From assembly GCA_038363925.1 (NCBI GenBank), contig JAQQWL010000011.1:2790001-2854000 (forward strand): a stretch of DNA of 64,000 nucleotides, given 5' to 3'. This DNA is from Apiospora phragmitis (lineage: Eukaryota; Ascomycota; Sordariomycetes; Amphisphaeriales; Apiosporaceae). The position numbers were made by a program, and so were the translations under genes. Of this stretch, positions 12,199 to 23,083 are shown in pieces. The notes beneath the pieces are model-generated. The model was given only the letters and a program-made list of their open reading frames with translations. It was not told where the DNA came from and did not search any database. Position 1 is the first letter of the stretch. The number at the start of each line of letters is the position of its first letter.

Positions 12199-13130
12199 GG
12201 TGTACTAACGGTTTGTCGACTGTGTCTTATCAGCTTAATATATCATAATATTGTAAATAGGCAATCTTATAAGTCTCGTAAGTTGTATGGTGTTCGTATG
12301 GCTTTGTCGAACACATTATTGGGGCTTTCACTTAGTAACAAGAGCAAATAGGTGTTTATCGTTCGACATTACTCAACTTGGCCTACATACGAGCTGAGGA
12401 CCCTTGCTTGCCATTAGGCGCCCTTATTTCGCTTGGTCGCATTACCCCGCCCCCGCAGTATATTTGAGAGAACTGGTAGATTCCAGTTATGTAGACAAAC
12501 AGACACCTTGAAGCAACTACATTCATCAACATCAATCATTACCTACTTTAGGCAGGTGCAGCAGGAACGATGCGCCCCATAAGCAACGGCGATTGTGGCT
12601 ATGAGAAGTTTGGGGAAAAGAAAAGAAAAAATCAAAGGAGGAAGCGGCCAGGCCTAGACAAGGATAGCCTGGGCCCAAAGTTAAGCTCATGGCGTACCTG
12701 ACTAGAGCAGCCTACTCACTTTACGCACGATACAACTACGGAATAGTATGTGTAATATAGTAGAGCTTCTACTACTGTTAGGTACGCGAGAGTTGACATG
12801 CGTTGATACATGTATGTGTCACCGTGTGTACATACATAATGCAACATATATAATGGAGGTCAGTCAGTGCACATCTCATGCAGATAAACCCCGAGTGAAT
12901 GTTAACAATTCAGATGGGCAACCAAATCTGCAAGTTCCAGTGGGTCCTGCCGAATTCGGATGCATGCTTCTTGCTTGTTGGTTGGCGCTTGCCCGCATCG
13001 AATCGACATCACAACACAGAACAACTTACACTTACACTCCTTGACAATCACCAAGACTGGTAGACTTTTTTCAAGACAGCCTTGTCGCCTCTGTTTAGTG
13101 CATTCCGTCCTTGAGAGGTGAGGCATCAGG
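12199..13130. other. Intergenic region between divergent genes
   Basis: About 0.9 kb between the starts of the phosphatase gene (leftward) and the amidohydrolase gene (rightward), so it holds both promoters. It is AT-rich near 12210-12350. No coding potential or repeat that I can support. Confidence 0.5.
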
Positions 13131-14933
13131 ATGGGCTGGTTTGGATCGCCTCGCCCCGAGGCGGGAAGCCCTTTCTGGCTGTATACTTCGGCCGCGGTAG
13201 TAGGCATTGCTGGCTATGTCGGGTACCGTCAAGGCGTCGCAGACCACTTCTTCTCCGAGACGCACTGCTACCAGTCCGTCAGAACCCACTCTGCAACCGA
13301 GCCATATGTTGACTGCTTCACGGTATCACCCTCTGGCACCTTCTCCAAGGTCTTCCAGTCGGAACCGAACTCCGCGCTGGCCAAGTCTGCCCAGCTGGGT
13401 CACGTCATTCCAGGGCTGTGGGACGGTCATGGACACCTCCTCCAGTACGGCGAGTTCCTGAACTCGGTTGATCTTTTCGGCTCTTCCTCCTTCGACCAAG
13501 TCAGGAGTCGTGTCAAAGACTACCTTGCCGAGAACCCTGGCTCGGGCTCTGCGCAGGAATGGATCCGCGGCGTTGGTTGGGACCAGATGGCGCTCGGCCA
13601 CATGCCCACAGCTGTGAGTAGTGGCCGCAGCTGGGCCACCTGGCTACAATGATGATGAACCTACCTGCTGACCGTTCCTCTAGGCAGATCTTTTGGAGGA
13701 CAGCGCACTGAAGGATCTATATATCATGCTTGACAGAGTTGACGTGCATTGCATCTGGGTCTCTCAGGCAGTGCTGGATCTTCTTCCCGAGTCGCTGCCC
13801 GACGTTCCAGGTGGGGAGATTGTGAGAGACCCGGGTATGGGCGTTTTCTGCGACAATGCCATGGATGTGGTCATGGACATTTGGCCCAAGCCAGACAGCA
13901 AGAAAAAAACAGAGGTTTGTCAAGAGCGCCATGTCTAAGCTCAATGAATTCGGTTTGGTCGGCATGCATGATGCCGGCGTCACGCCCCGGGAACCTGAAG
14001 CTTTTCCGAGATCTCGCAGGAACGGATGACTGGTCAGTTCGAGTCTACGCCATGATTGAATGCGATGAGCGGAACACATTCTGTGGCGAAGCAGTGGAAC
14101 AATTCGTTCATGCGGATGGGTTTCTTAGTATAAGGAGCGTCAAGTTGTTTGCCGACGGTGCTCTTGGGAGCTGGGGAAGCGCCATGCTCGAGCCCTACAG
14201 CGACCGGCCCGACACTACTGGATCCCTCCTTATCAACGCCACCGAGTTGACCAGAGTCGCCTCGGCTTGGGCAAAAGAAGGTTACCAGGTCAACATACAC
14301 GCTATTGGAGACCTCGCCAACCGAAACGCTGTAGACTCCATGACCGCTGCTCTGGAGCTCGTATGTCCTGATCAGTCCTTGTCGGAATGTCAGTCACAGA
14401 GACGTTTTCGAATCGAGCATTCTCAGATTATCCACCCAGATGATCAACGCCGAATGCATTCCATCGGTATCATACCCTCGATCCAGCCCACGCATGCGAC
14501 GTCGGACATGGCGTATGCCGAGAAGCGACTGGGCAAGGAAAGGACAGACCATGAAGCATATCGAATGCGGTCCTTGTTAGGTATCCGGCCAGTGCTGGGT
14601 AGCGATTTCCCCGTGGAGCCGTCAGATCCTTTCCAGGGCATCTATGCTGCAGTGACTCGAAGGAACCCACATACCGGGCGCGGCACGGATGACTCCCGGA
14701 AGGCTGGCAGAAACAGGAGTCATTGAACCTCGACCAGGCTGTCCGAGGATTTAGCGAGGGCCCAGCTTTTGCTGGATTTATGGAAGGCAAAGCTGGAGCG
14801 ATTAGAAAAGGGGCCTTTGCCGATTGGGTCGTGCTTGACACGCCTGTGGAAGAGATCGACATCGAAGACTTCCGGTCTCTTAGAGTGAAAGGAAACTTGG
14901 GTTGGTGGTAGAAGAGTGTACAAGAGAAACTGA
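13131..14933 (+). CDS. Membrane-anchored amidohydrolase (Amidohydro_3, YtcJ-like)
   Basis: Metal-dependent hydrolase of the amidohydrolase superfamily. Exon 1 13131-13613, intron 13614-13683 (gtgagt...tag), exon 2 to 14933; about 576 residues once indels are counted. An N-terminal hydrophobic segment (FWLYTSAAVVGIAGYVGY) suggests a signal anchor. The metal site shows as GLWDGHGHLLQYGEF (HxH), KLFADGALGSWG, NIHAIGDLANR, RIEHSQI and LGSDFPVEP, in family order. Four single-base indels disturb exon 2: an extra A in 13903-13909, an extra G in 13989-13991, a missing C near 14695-14697 and an extra G at 14891-14892. After these the tail reads TWVGGRRVYKRN, typical of the family end. Substrate unknown. 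The gene could be decaying, but the window-wide indel pattern argues for sequence error. Confidence 0.85.
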
Positions 14934-15181
14934 AGGGGAGTACACTGTGGCATCCTGTCTTTTGAAAGACGATGGGTTCGACAAGGCACAATAAAGTCAT
15001 GGTCATTGAGAATCCTAGAATAACGATGCAGAACTAGAATAGAATGGTCAGCTGCATGTACAGTAAACTTGATGAAGGGCCACAAATATTTGCACTCGGT
15101 CTATTCATCTATTTTTAGAAGTGTATCCTTCGTCCACCGGGGACCACGGTTTCATGAAGAAAGGGGGGCTTCCCAATGTTA

Positions 15182-16057
15182 TCACGGTAGCACGTAGCTT
15201 ACCCTCGAATTCCCCTTTGCGCGGCTGATCTTCCTCACGTTGGTCTGGCCGCACAGCCTGGTGCTGTCGACGTGGGTGCCGCCGCACGGGTAGACCTCGG
15301 CGCCGACGATGTCGACGACGCGGAACTTCTCGTCGTCGGCCATGCCCATGGCGCGGCGGTCGGGGATGAGCCGCTCGAGCCCGCGGGTCCGGAAGTCGGC
15401 CTCGTCCCACCAGCCGATCTCGACGGGCAGGTCCGCGGCCACGCACTCGTCGACGCGCCGCTGGATCGCCTCCTTCCACTGGCCGTCGATCAGGCCCGCG
15501 AACTCGCACGCCGCCGCCGCGGGGAAGTGCGACGCCTTCAGCTCGTCGAAGCCGGCTACCTCGTGCTCCAGCAGGCGGCGCACGGCGGCGCCTAGGACGT
15601 GGCCGGCCGTGTGGTAGCGCGAGTACAGGAGGCGCTTTTCGGCGTCGATGGTTTGGGTCACTGTCTCGCCTGGCTGGAAGAAGGTGGTGGTGGGTTTGGT
15701 GTTGTTGGCGCCGTTTTCGTTGCCGGGGAGGAGGAACTGGCCAAAGTGCAGGACCTCCCCCTCGCTCGCGGCGCTCATACGCACCGCGGACACGGAAAAG
15801 CGCACGCCGCTGCCGCTACCGCTCTCCATGGACCCGACGTCGCTGGGCTGGCCGCCGCCCTGCGGGTGGAAGATGGTCTGTTCCGTCACGACGACGTGGT
15901 GGCGTTCGCCTGCCTCGGCGTCTCCTTCCAGGACGGCGCCCTTGAAGAGCGCCTTGTTGGACTCCTCGAGCGAGGCGTAGGACCGCACGGCCGTGACGGC
16001 GGTCTGCAGGGTGTGGAGGTGGGCATTGCGCTGGAAGGCGAGGTATGTGCGCTGCAT
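15182..16057 (-). CDS. Free-standing alanyl-tRNA editing protein (AlaX type)
   Basis: Single exon, 291 residues from MQRTYLAFQRNA; an upstream in-frame start at 16147 is less likely. It has the editing-site motifs of the AlaRS second-additional domain: FHPQGGGQPSDVG, HTAGHVLGA (HxxxH) and the zinc ligands CGGTHV, ending RAKGNSRVSYV. Proteins of this family hydrolyse mischarged Ser- or Gly-tRNA(Ala) in trans. There is no synthetase core. The body is very GC-rich (third-position C/G) compared with its flanks. The N-terminus is not clearly a mitochondrial presequence, so location is open. The frame is intact. Confidence 0.88.
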   Translation of the reverse strand: MQRTYLAFQRNAHLHTLQTAVTAVRSYASLEESNKALFKGAVLEGDAEAGERHHVVVTEQTIFHPQGGGQPSDVGSMESGSGSGVRFSVSAVRMSAASEGEVLHFGQFLLPGNENGANNTKPTTTFFQPGETVTQTIDAEKRLLYSRYHTAGHVLGAAVRRLLEHEVAGFDELKASHFPAAAACEFAGLIDGQWKEAIQRRVDECVAADLPVEIGWWDEADFRTRGLERLIPDRRAMGMADDEKFRVVDIVGAEVYPCGGTHVDSTRLCGQTNVRKISRAKGNSRVSYVLP

Positions 16058-16146
16058 CGTCACGTATGTATGTGAGGTAGAGAACGAATCGATCAAGTGT
16101 TTTATATGGGGGGTGGCTGAGATGTATTGGGCTTCCCCCTTCCCCA

Positions 16147-16165
16147 CTTCTTCTTCTTCTTCTTT
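16147..16165. repeat. CTT microsatellite
   Basis: Short run of CTT/TTC units ending in a T run, just upstream of the editing-protein gene, in its probable promoter or leader. Confidence 0.7.
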
Positions 16166-16659
16166 TTTCTCTGTATTCTAGGCTTTTGTGACTTTTCCGT
16201 GTAGATGACTAAATTCAAGCGAAGAAGAAGAAATCAATGATTCACCGTTGGCAATCCAACGTGTAGTGGTGGTGGTGATTCTACTCGTGACTGCTTATTT
16301 CTATCGACTTAAACTACTGAAGCACGAAACACGTTCTGACTAGCCCTAAATGGCAGGTGCGAATGACATTGCAGGAAGGGCGCAAAGGCGCTACTTGTAG
16401 AGATTCGACGAGGTGCAACCCATTCTCACCTATATCGGACCAATCTCAAGTTTCGAAAAGCTCTACACTCTACATAGTATTCCATTCCATGCATTCCAAA
16501 TCATACCAAGAATCCTCTCTCCTTTCTTGGGAAAGGTATGTAGAGGCACCATCAACCCAGATGCCCAATCTAACTGTCTCGCCATTGTAGTAGTCTATTG
16601 TGATAATTTTCGAGCCACTAAACAGGCTCAGGGGATCTAGAAGCATTTCAGTACGACCT

Positions 16660-18518
16660 CTAACGATGTGACGAAGGACCAGCCGTTATCACTGACCGCA
16701 CCCTCCCAAATGTGTCAAAAGGAACCACCTGGGCCCGGATGAAGGAGTCTCGATAGTGCGGATTCAGGCCCCCCACGCGCCGACATCTGTCCTCCACTTC
16801 CGGCGCGCTGCCGCACTTCGTGGTCGTGGTCATATCGCTGTATTTGCTATCCGCCCGGCTGGCCCGCCGTTCGCCCAGCCGCCACCCCAGCGGCGAGGCG
16901 GGGCACAGGGCGGGATCGTACGTGCGGTCGCCGTCGCCGTCGGCGTGGTGGTGGTGGTGGTCGCACGCGAGCGAGCTGCGGAGCGTGCGCTCGATCCGGA
17001 TGTCCCTCGTCACCATGATGCCCTTGCTGGAGGCGCCCAGGGAAGCAGACGAAGGAGAAGAGGAAGGCGGCGGCGACGACGACAAATACGACCCCGCGAT
17101 GGGGATGGCGGCGCAGACCGTCGCGCCGTTCACCTCAAGCACGGCGAGCATGACGATCGTCGGCGCGTTCCAGGTCGGGTCGAACGTGGGGTAGGCTCCT
17201 GATTTGGCCCACATGAGTTGGACGTGGACGAGCCGCCAGATCGCCATGGAGTTGACACTAAGTCAGGGGCAGGAGGAGAACACGAAGATTAGCCAACCAG
17301 CCAACAACATACGACCCAACTAGCATGAACCGCCCTGTGGGACGACCCGCCATCAATTTGCAACGCGGGGAAGAATGGGAAAGGGAGAGAAGAATACGGA
17401 GTAATAATAGAATTAAAAAAAAGGTCACGACCTGGTGTTACTCACAATCCACCCATGATCAGCATCGCTGTCAGGCTTAACCTCGAGCGGAAATCGACTC
17501 CCTTACGGAAGTACAGCGGAAGGGCGACAAGCAAGACGACGATGTTCAACATGACGTTGGTGCCAAAGACCGTGATAAAGGTGTGGTAGAGGCCCTCGAC
17601 GGTCGAAGCCCCAAATCCGTAGCAGCTGGCCCGCCCCGGCGGCCGAGACGTGTCCCAGAGGGCCACGGGCGGGAAGCAGGGGAACCAGGCCATGAACGAG
17701 ATGACGAACCCGTAGAGCAGGGTGAAGACGATGAGGCCCTGGCACATCCTCATCATCTTGGGCCGGTCCGGGAACATGCGGAGGTATTGGAACAGCAGGG
17801 CGAATTTGACACGGATACCGGACAGGACGAATGTGCCCATGCCGACGTAGTGTAGCTTTTTGTTCGTCACGTCCACTCGTTAGCATCTTCCAAGGGGGGG
17901 GCCATGTATGAAATTGGTATTGGCATGCAAGTGGGCTATTCTTACAAGCAGGAAACTGGCCAGCTCCATGGAGGAAATTTCGACAACGTGCTGACCCATG
18001 CCGTGATCCGTAGCTGTGGGCAAGTAAGTTATTAGCAAGTTTTCTATGTCTGCGGCCTTCCTCACTGCAACGTACATATGCACATTATGGTCGAGCCGGC
18101 GATACAACAGATCTAGTTCAGGTGGTGGGACCTGGATGTCAGCTGGGCTCCGTTCCCTTCACCTCTCTGCAAAGTTGATGTCGGAAGCCTGGCTGGACGT
18201 ACTAAGACGGCGAGGACGAGATAGTCATCCCACCACCAGGATCGTACAATCTTCGCACGCGAATATAACCTGGCTCCCGCGCATGCAAAAGTCAATGCCT
18301 TGGAGAGGAAAAGCGAAATCAGCATCTGTTGTGTCACTACGCCTGGACCCCCCCCCCATAGTGGCGGGGGGCGGGTTATTAGGATTGTCGGGTCGTACCT
18401 GAACGCTAACGGTGATGCCAATGATATTGGATCTCCGGTTCCACGACGGCTGCGGTTCGTCGAGGTTGTTGTAGGCACCGGCCAGGCTGGCTTTCACCAA
18501 TTCCGCTGAGCCGGACAT
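16660..18518 (-). CDS. Fungal rhodopsin-like (Pth11-related) integral membrane protein, gene model incomplete
   Basis: Seven-helix protein of the fungal rhodopsin-domain family (PF20684), whose members include Pth11-type surface-sensing receptors. Supported exons: 18518-18399, 18298-18203, a piece around 18020-17950, a large exon ending 17446, and 17257-16660. Family marks are RLYSRAKIVRSWWWDDYLV, TDHGMGQHV, LLFQYLRMFP, ASCYGFGAS and FVNSMAIWRLVHVQ. The C-terminal tail carries a His run (five) and Ser/Pro-rich sequence. Two places do not close in phase: the second half of helix 2 after DDYLVLAVL is not found, and the join into VTNKKLHYVG is off by one base. Either micro-exons or local indels explain this. 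An alternative start is MASEPNRPR at 18605. Confidence 0.7.
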
Positions 18519-19490
18519 GGTCTCTTTCGGGGCTTTTCTTTTTCTGCTGAAACCGGCAGCGGTGGGGTCTAGCAGGAGTCTTGGCCTATTTGGTTCCGAG
18601 GCCATATAGAAACGCACGATCAGATAAAAGAAGACGCAGACAACGAACACGAAGAAGGACAAGTGTATATGGAAATAATAAGATAAGGCTCAAGACATCT
18701 TTCATTCATCAGGGAAGAGGTGTATGTTTCGTTTGATCGCGATCGCAATAGGCATCTACAGTATCTGCCTCGATGATGCGTCTACATACCTGCTAAGTGC
18801 GTGCGCCCTCGAGAGTTGCGTCTGATATCCATGACTCGCACTCCCAGCCATCACGATGGCAACTAGGCGGGATAGTCACCACTCAGCGCGAACACCAACA
18901 GGGCTGCTCGCACCGAGAGATCGCATCCCACAAACCCGGCTGGCGATATCGTCTTCGATCCTCCGGGGATTCGATCTGCCACCGGGCTCAATGATCGCGA
19001 ACATCATCGTAGTATCTATTGGCCTGACCACTGGATCGTTCTGGACCTACAGCTGGAGGACACCAAGCCAGGAGATGTCCGTGTGTGGGTGAAACCACGG
19101 CGAGTCGGCACATGTCCAACTAGAGTTCATGCTAGGTTACAGATAGAATCGCACAACGTGTCGTTCTGATAGAACTACCGAGAGTATTGACTAGCTACAG
19201 GTCTGCATCCCAGGAGAGAACGAGTCGTGGTTAGCATCCCTTCAGGCCTTTTTATTCGTTGTTGGGTCGCTTCAGGTGAATGATCAAGCCACCGCAGTAC
19301 TGGTGCGGGGGCTATGCACAAGAGTGAGAGAGCTTCATGCCTGCTATAGTAGATAACATGTAACTATTAGTAACAAGCCCCTCCTCACCCCTCCTTACTT
19401 CGGACGAAATAGGAACGGGAAGGAGAGTTTGAATCTTGCAAAGCATGTAGCGCCAGCCAGCCAGCAACCTAAATCTACCCGCGCGCCGGC
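18519..19490. other. Intergenic region
   Basis: About 1 kb between the receptor gene start and the 3' end of the serine hydrolase gene. Only short open frames without motifs. Nothing further recognised. Confidence 0.45.
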
Positions 19491-21393
19491 CTAATGCACC
19501 CGTCTCAACTGCACGCGGAACCCCCGCAGATCCAAGCCCCTCGCCGCCCCGTCCTCGCCCACGCTCGCCACGACATCGTCGAGCGTGTTGAACTTGTAGA
19601 TGACCCGGTCGAGCTCGGCCCAGACGTAGCCGCTGTCGAGCTCGGCGTTCTGCTGCGGCGTGCCCGTGTCCCAGTGCGCCCGCCAGGACACCAACTGCTG
19701 GGGGCCGCCGCCGCTGGACCCGGCCTTCAGCCCTCTCGGGTACAGCCGGCACGGCGTGTCGACGCCCTCGACGAAGCGGCCGTCCATGTTGGCGTAGTTG
19801 GCGTAGTTCGCGTTGACGTCGACGCCGCGCACGACCCAATCCGTGACCCGGAGGCCGGGCCCGGTCTCGTCGACCGCGAGCGTCATGGTCGAGTTAGTCG
19901 CCGGGTCCGCGTACGTGCCGGCCATGGTGGCACGCGCCTCGGCCTTGCCGGCCTTCTCGAGGGCCGGCAGCAGGTGCCGGACCGCGTCGGAGCACAGCCG
20001 GAAGACGGCGGCCGAGCCGGCCTCGAAGCCGGCCGTCAGGATGCTGGCGACCATGCCGTAGTCGGGCACGAGGCAGAAGGTGGCGTCGTAGCCCCATATG
20101 TCGCCCGTCTTGGTGTAGATCTCGACGAGCCGCCCGTCGGCCGTGACGTTGTCGGCGCGGAAGATCTCCCAGGGCTCGCCCAGCAGCAGGCCGGCCGACG
20201 AGGTCGCGATCTGGGGCTTCATCCATTTCCGCGTCTGCGACGGCGTGAGCAGTTTGTTGAACAGGATGGCGGTGCCCAGGGTCAGGAAGTCGTTAGTACT
20301 GGTGTAGAACCCACCGGCCCTGTTCGACTTCTCGTTCAGTCCTGGAGTAGAATTAGGGGCAACCACTTGTGTGCAGGGCAAACTCACGAGCTAAACCAGG
20401 GTCCAAAATCGTAGTCCCACCAGTTCATTTCAGGGGTTGTGTCTGGGATGAAGCCCCTTTTCGTGTCGCTCGGTGGTCGGCTGGGGAAGGTGGATGTCAA
20501 GCCAAGAGGGTCCAGAATGGTGTCTTGGATGTAGTCGTCGAACGACTTTCCGGATACAGCCTCTATGACAAGGGAAAGAATGCCTATACCCACGTTTGAA
20601 TACACGACCGACGTGAATGGGCCATACACAGAATGGTGTTTGCCAAAATCGCGATAGAGCTCAGAAGTAGTACATGGCGGAAGAAGGAGAGTACCACCAC
20701 AATCAGGCCCCGGATCGCCAGGTAGGGCAGGCCGCCCGAGTTCTGTCCAATTCCCGGGGGAGTTGGCCAACTCGAGGGCCACTTGGGGCAAGTTAGCCAT
20801 TTGCTTTCTTTGTATGTTTCGCGGAAGGTGAGAAGGGAACATGGATGCCCACAGTCAGAACCAAGACCAGACTGATGCGATGCTATAGATCCAAGCGTTA
20901 TTTCGTCCCAGTCCGGTGTCGTGATTTCGTTGACTGGCTCCCCTGGCTCACGCCTCAGGTTCCGTAGCTGGGGCAAGTACTTGGTCACGGGGTCGTCCAT
21001 GCGGACTCCATCCAAGAGCATGACACCGAGCACAGTATAGAGCTTGGATATACTGGCGATCCTATACACGGTGTCGGCATCCACCTTATGGGTGTCCGAG
21101 GTATTGAAGTGCGGAGGAGTGTAATGAAAGCTGAAGAAGGGTTCATCTTCCTGTATTGATTTGACGGCAACCGAAACCGCCGAGGCATTGTAGCCCGCGG
21201 TGAGGGCGTTCAGACTACCCTCGAAAGACTTGACAGCAGCTTGCACGTCCGGGTCTGCCGATGGTCTGACTGGAGCAGGAAGCACCGGGCCCAAAGGCGG
21301 ACAGGGGCCAAGGGATACAGCCAAGGCTACACCGCTCAAGGTCGTCCAAGTGAACGCTGCAGCGGCCGCGAGACGACGCTTTGAAAGACGCAT
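19491..21393 (-). CDS. Secreted serine beta-lactamase-like hydrolase
   Basis: Class C beta-lactamase/LACTB-type serine hydrolase (PF00144). The start MRLSKRRLAAAAAF opens a signal peptide ending near GVALAVS, so the product is probably secreted. The active site shows SISK (SxxK) within RIASISKLYTVLGVML and YSNVGIG (YxN). An intron (gtgagt...ccag, 20387-20342) follows DYDFGPWFS, and the second exon begins GLNEKSNRAGGFYTSTND, then TKTGDIWGYDA. One base is missing near 20842-20845 (GSDCGHP then MFPSHLPRN), and about one extra base is needed near the exon junction for phases to agree. Fungal relatives are mostly uncharacterised; esterase or lactone hydrolysis is likely rather than antibiotic resistance. 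Exon 2 is extremely GC-rich. Confidence 0.83.
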
Positions 21394-23083
21394 TTTACCA
21401 GATAAGGAAGGGCTGGAAGATGTATTCTTGCTGCCGAGAGAGAACATGACAAGAAACACTTGCAACGGCATATCTTCCTGTAGTATTTATATACAAGAAA
21501 GTCCATCGGGTTTAGAGGGCTTCCCTGTCCAGTAAGGGTGTTTTCCTTAGCGAGTGGTTACCTATGCCTTGCATGATGGTACGGCGATGCGATTGGCACA
21601 AGACGCAACTATCGTCAACATGATGGGTTGTATGTTACACGGATGAGGCTAGAGGGCGGAGATCGACTTCCTGTTGTGGCAAGGATGATAGCAAGACAAA
21701 CTGCCGGGAATGCCAGATACGACGTCGACCAATCCCCTGTTGACGTGCGGAATCGTACAACCTTGGAGACTTATGCCCGGATTGGCACGACGACTTTGGA
21801 GATCGGGGCAGGCAAGCGTGTTGAAGGATGGGCCCCCGTGACTTTCCTCTTTGGCTGATTACCATAGAATCAACCGGTGAGAGTGAGATGGGTTTGATTC
21901 GATTTCAAGCAGACTGTGCTTGACAGAGCTCTTCATACATCTGGGCATACGCTTGCATGTACATGTACAGTATGTTGTACGAATCGGTAGGTTACAGATC
22001 TCGCTTCGCTGCAGTGTAACCACATCAGCCCACGACCTGGAATATATTAACCTTGAGTCGCCTATTTTCAAAGAGGCATGCATAGTCGTACCAGAAGCCC
22101 ACGAACGATGCATCTTGTAAATGTCGCTACTCTTGGGGCTGCCAAGTAAGAAGGACACAAGGAAGGGACGAGACATTTCCAGTCTTGTCATCGAAGCATA
22201 TCAAACCTACGTTCTGATCCTGCATGTGTATGCATATCTCCCTGCAGCGTGGCTAGCCCTGTGGTACAACAAACAAAAGCAAACAGCGTTATACCCATGG
22301 ACCACCGAAGAGGCGACGCCACTGTCGAATAGAAGCCTGTTTCGCGCGCCAACACCGAACAAAGGGCTGAACCAACTTTTTTCTTTTCCCGTCTTCCCCT
22401 CAAGCCACTGACTGGGCCATGCGGTTTGGTGCCTTTGCCGAAGACTATAGAGAAATGAGGGGTTATGTAGCAAACAGCCGGGAAGCACCATTGGGGGAAG
22501 GAGGGAAACTCGATGCCCACAGAGTTTCCAGGCCGGCCTGGGCATTTGAAGCATAGCCGTCCTTAACCACCCCTCCCTCCGACCCCCAGCCGCCTCTTTT
22601 GGAGACCGGTCTGCTGCTGCCTCTATGAGGACTGTGGTTGGAAATAGCCAGCTTTGTGCTTTGGACATAGGTGATAAGCTTTACCACCGGACACAGACGT
22701 GTTCACGGCCACCAACAAGGGATTCCTGGGTGAGGAGACCCAGTGTCTAGTGGGAGGAACCTGGGGCAGTATATGGATAGAAATATATAGACATATGTGT
22801 TACACTCAAAAGATCACCAACTCATATAACACGAAGGCGTGTGTAGCCAACTCATTGCTAACTGATTGGCACCATGAATCGATGCCCCAGGCTCGGGGCT
22901 TCCATACTCATGCGCAAAAGGGGGTATCCGAAACTTCGTAGGTAATCGCGCTCAACGCTCAAAAGCCACGCAATGAACGATACCAAACCAGACCCTGAAA
23001 TAAATAAAAAACTTTCTCCTCATGCCCCATTTCATATCCTCTCGTCAACGTCTCTCCTCGCACTCTCAGCTCGCCTCCGGCCT
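21394..23083. other. Intergenic region
   Basis: About 1.7 kb upstream of the serine hydrolase gene and downstream of the GRF protein gene. Open frames here are short, on both strands, and without motifs. No RNA gene or transposon remnant recognised. Confidence 0.45.

Noticed and set aside
15272..16075. Plus-strand open frames over the editing-protein gene
   Set aside because: They are Ala/Gly/Arg-rich shadows of a GC-rich gene; the minus strand carries the zinc and editing motifs.
19494..20414. Plus-strand open frame of 306 codons
   Set aside because: Antisense shadow of the very GC-rich second exon of the serine hydrolase, where stop codons are rare in all frames.
13131..21393. Amidohydrolase, editing protein, receptor and secreted hydrolase as a secondary-metabolite or degradation cluster
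   Set aside because: There is no core synthase, transporter or pathway regulator, strands are mixed, and the editing protein is a housekeeping-type gene.
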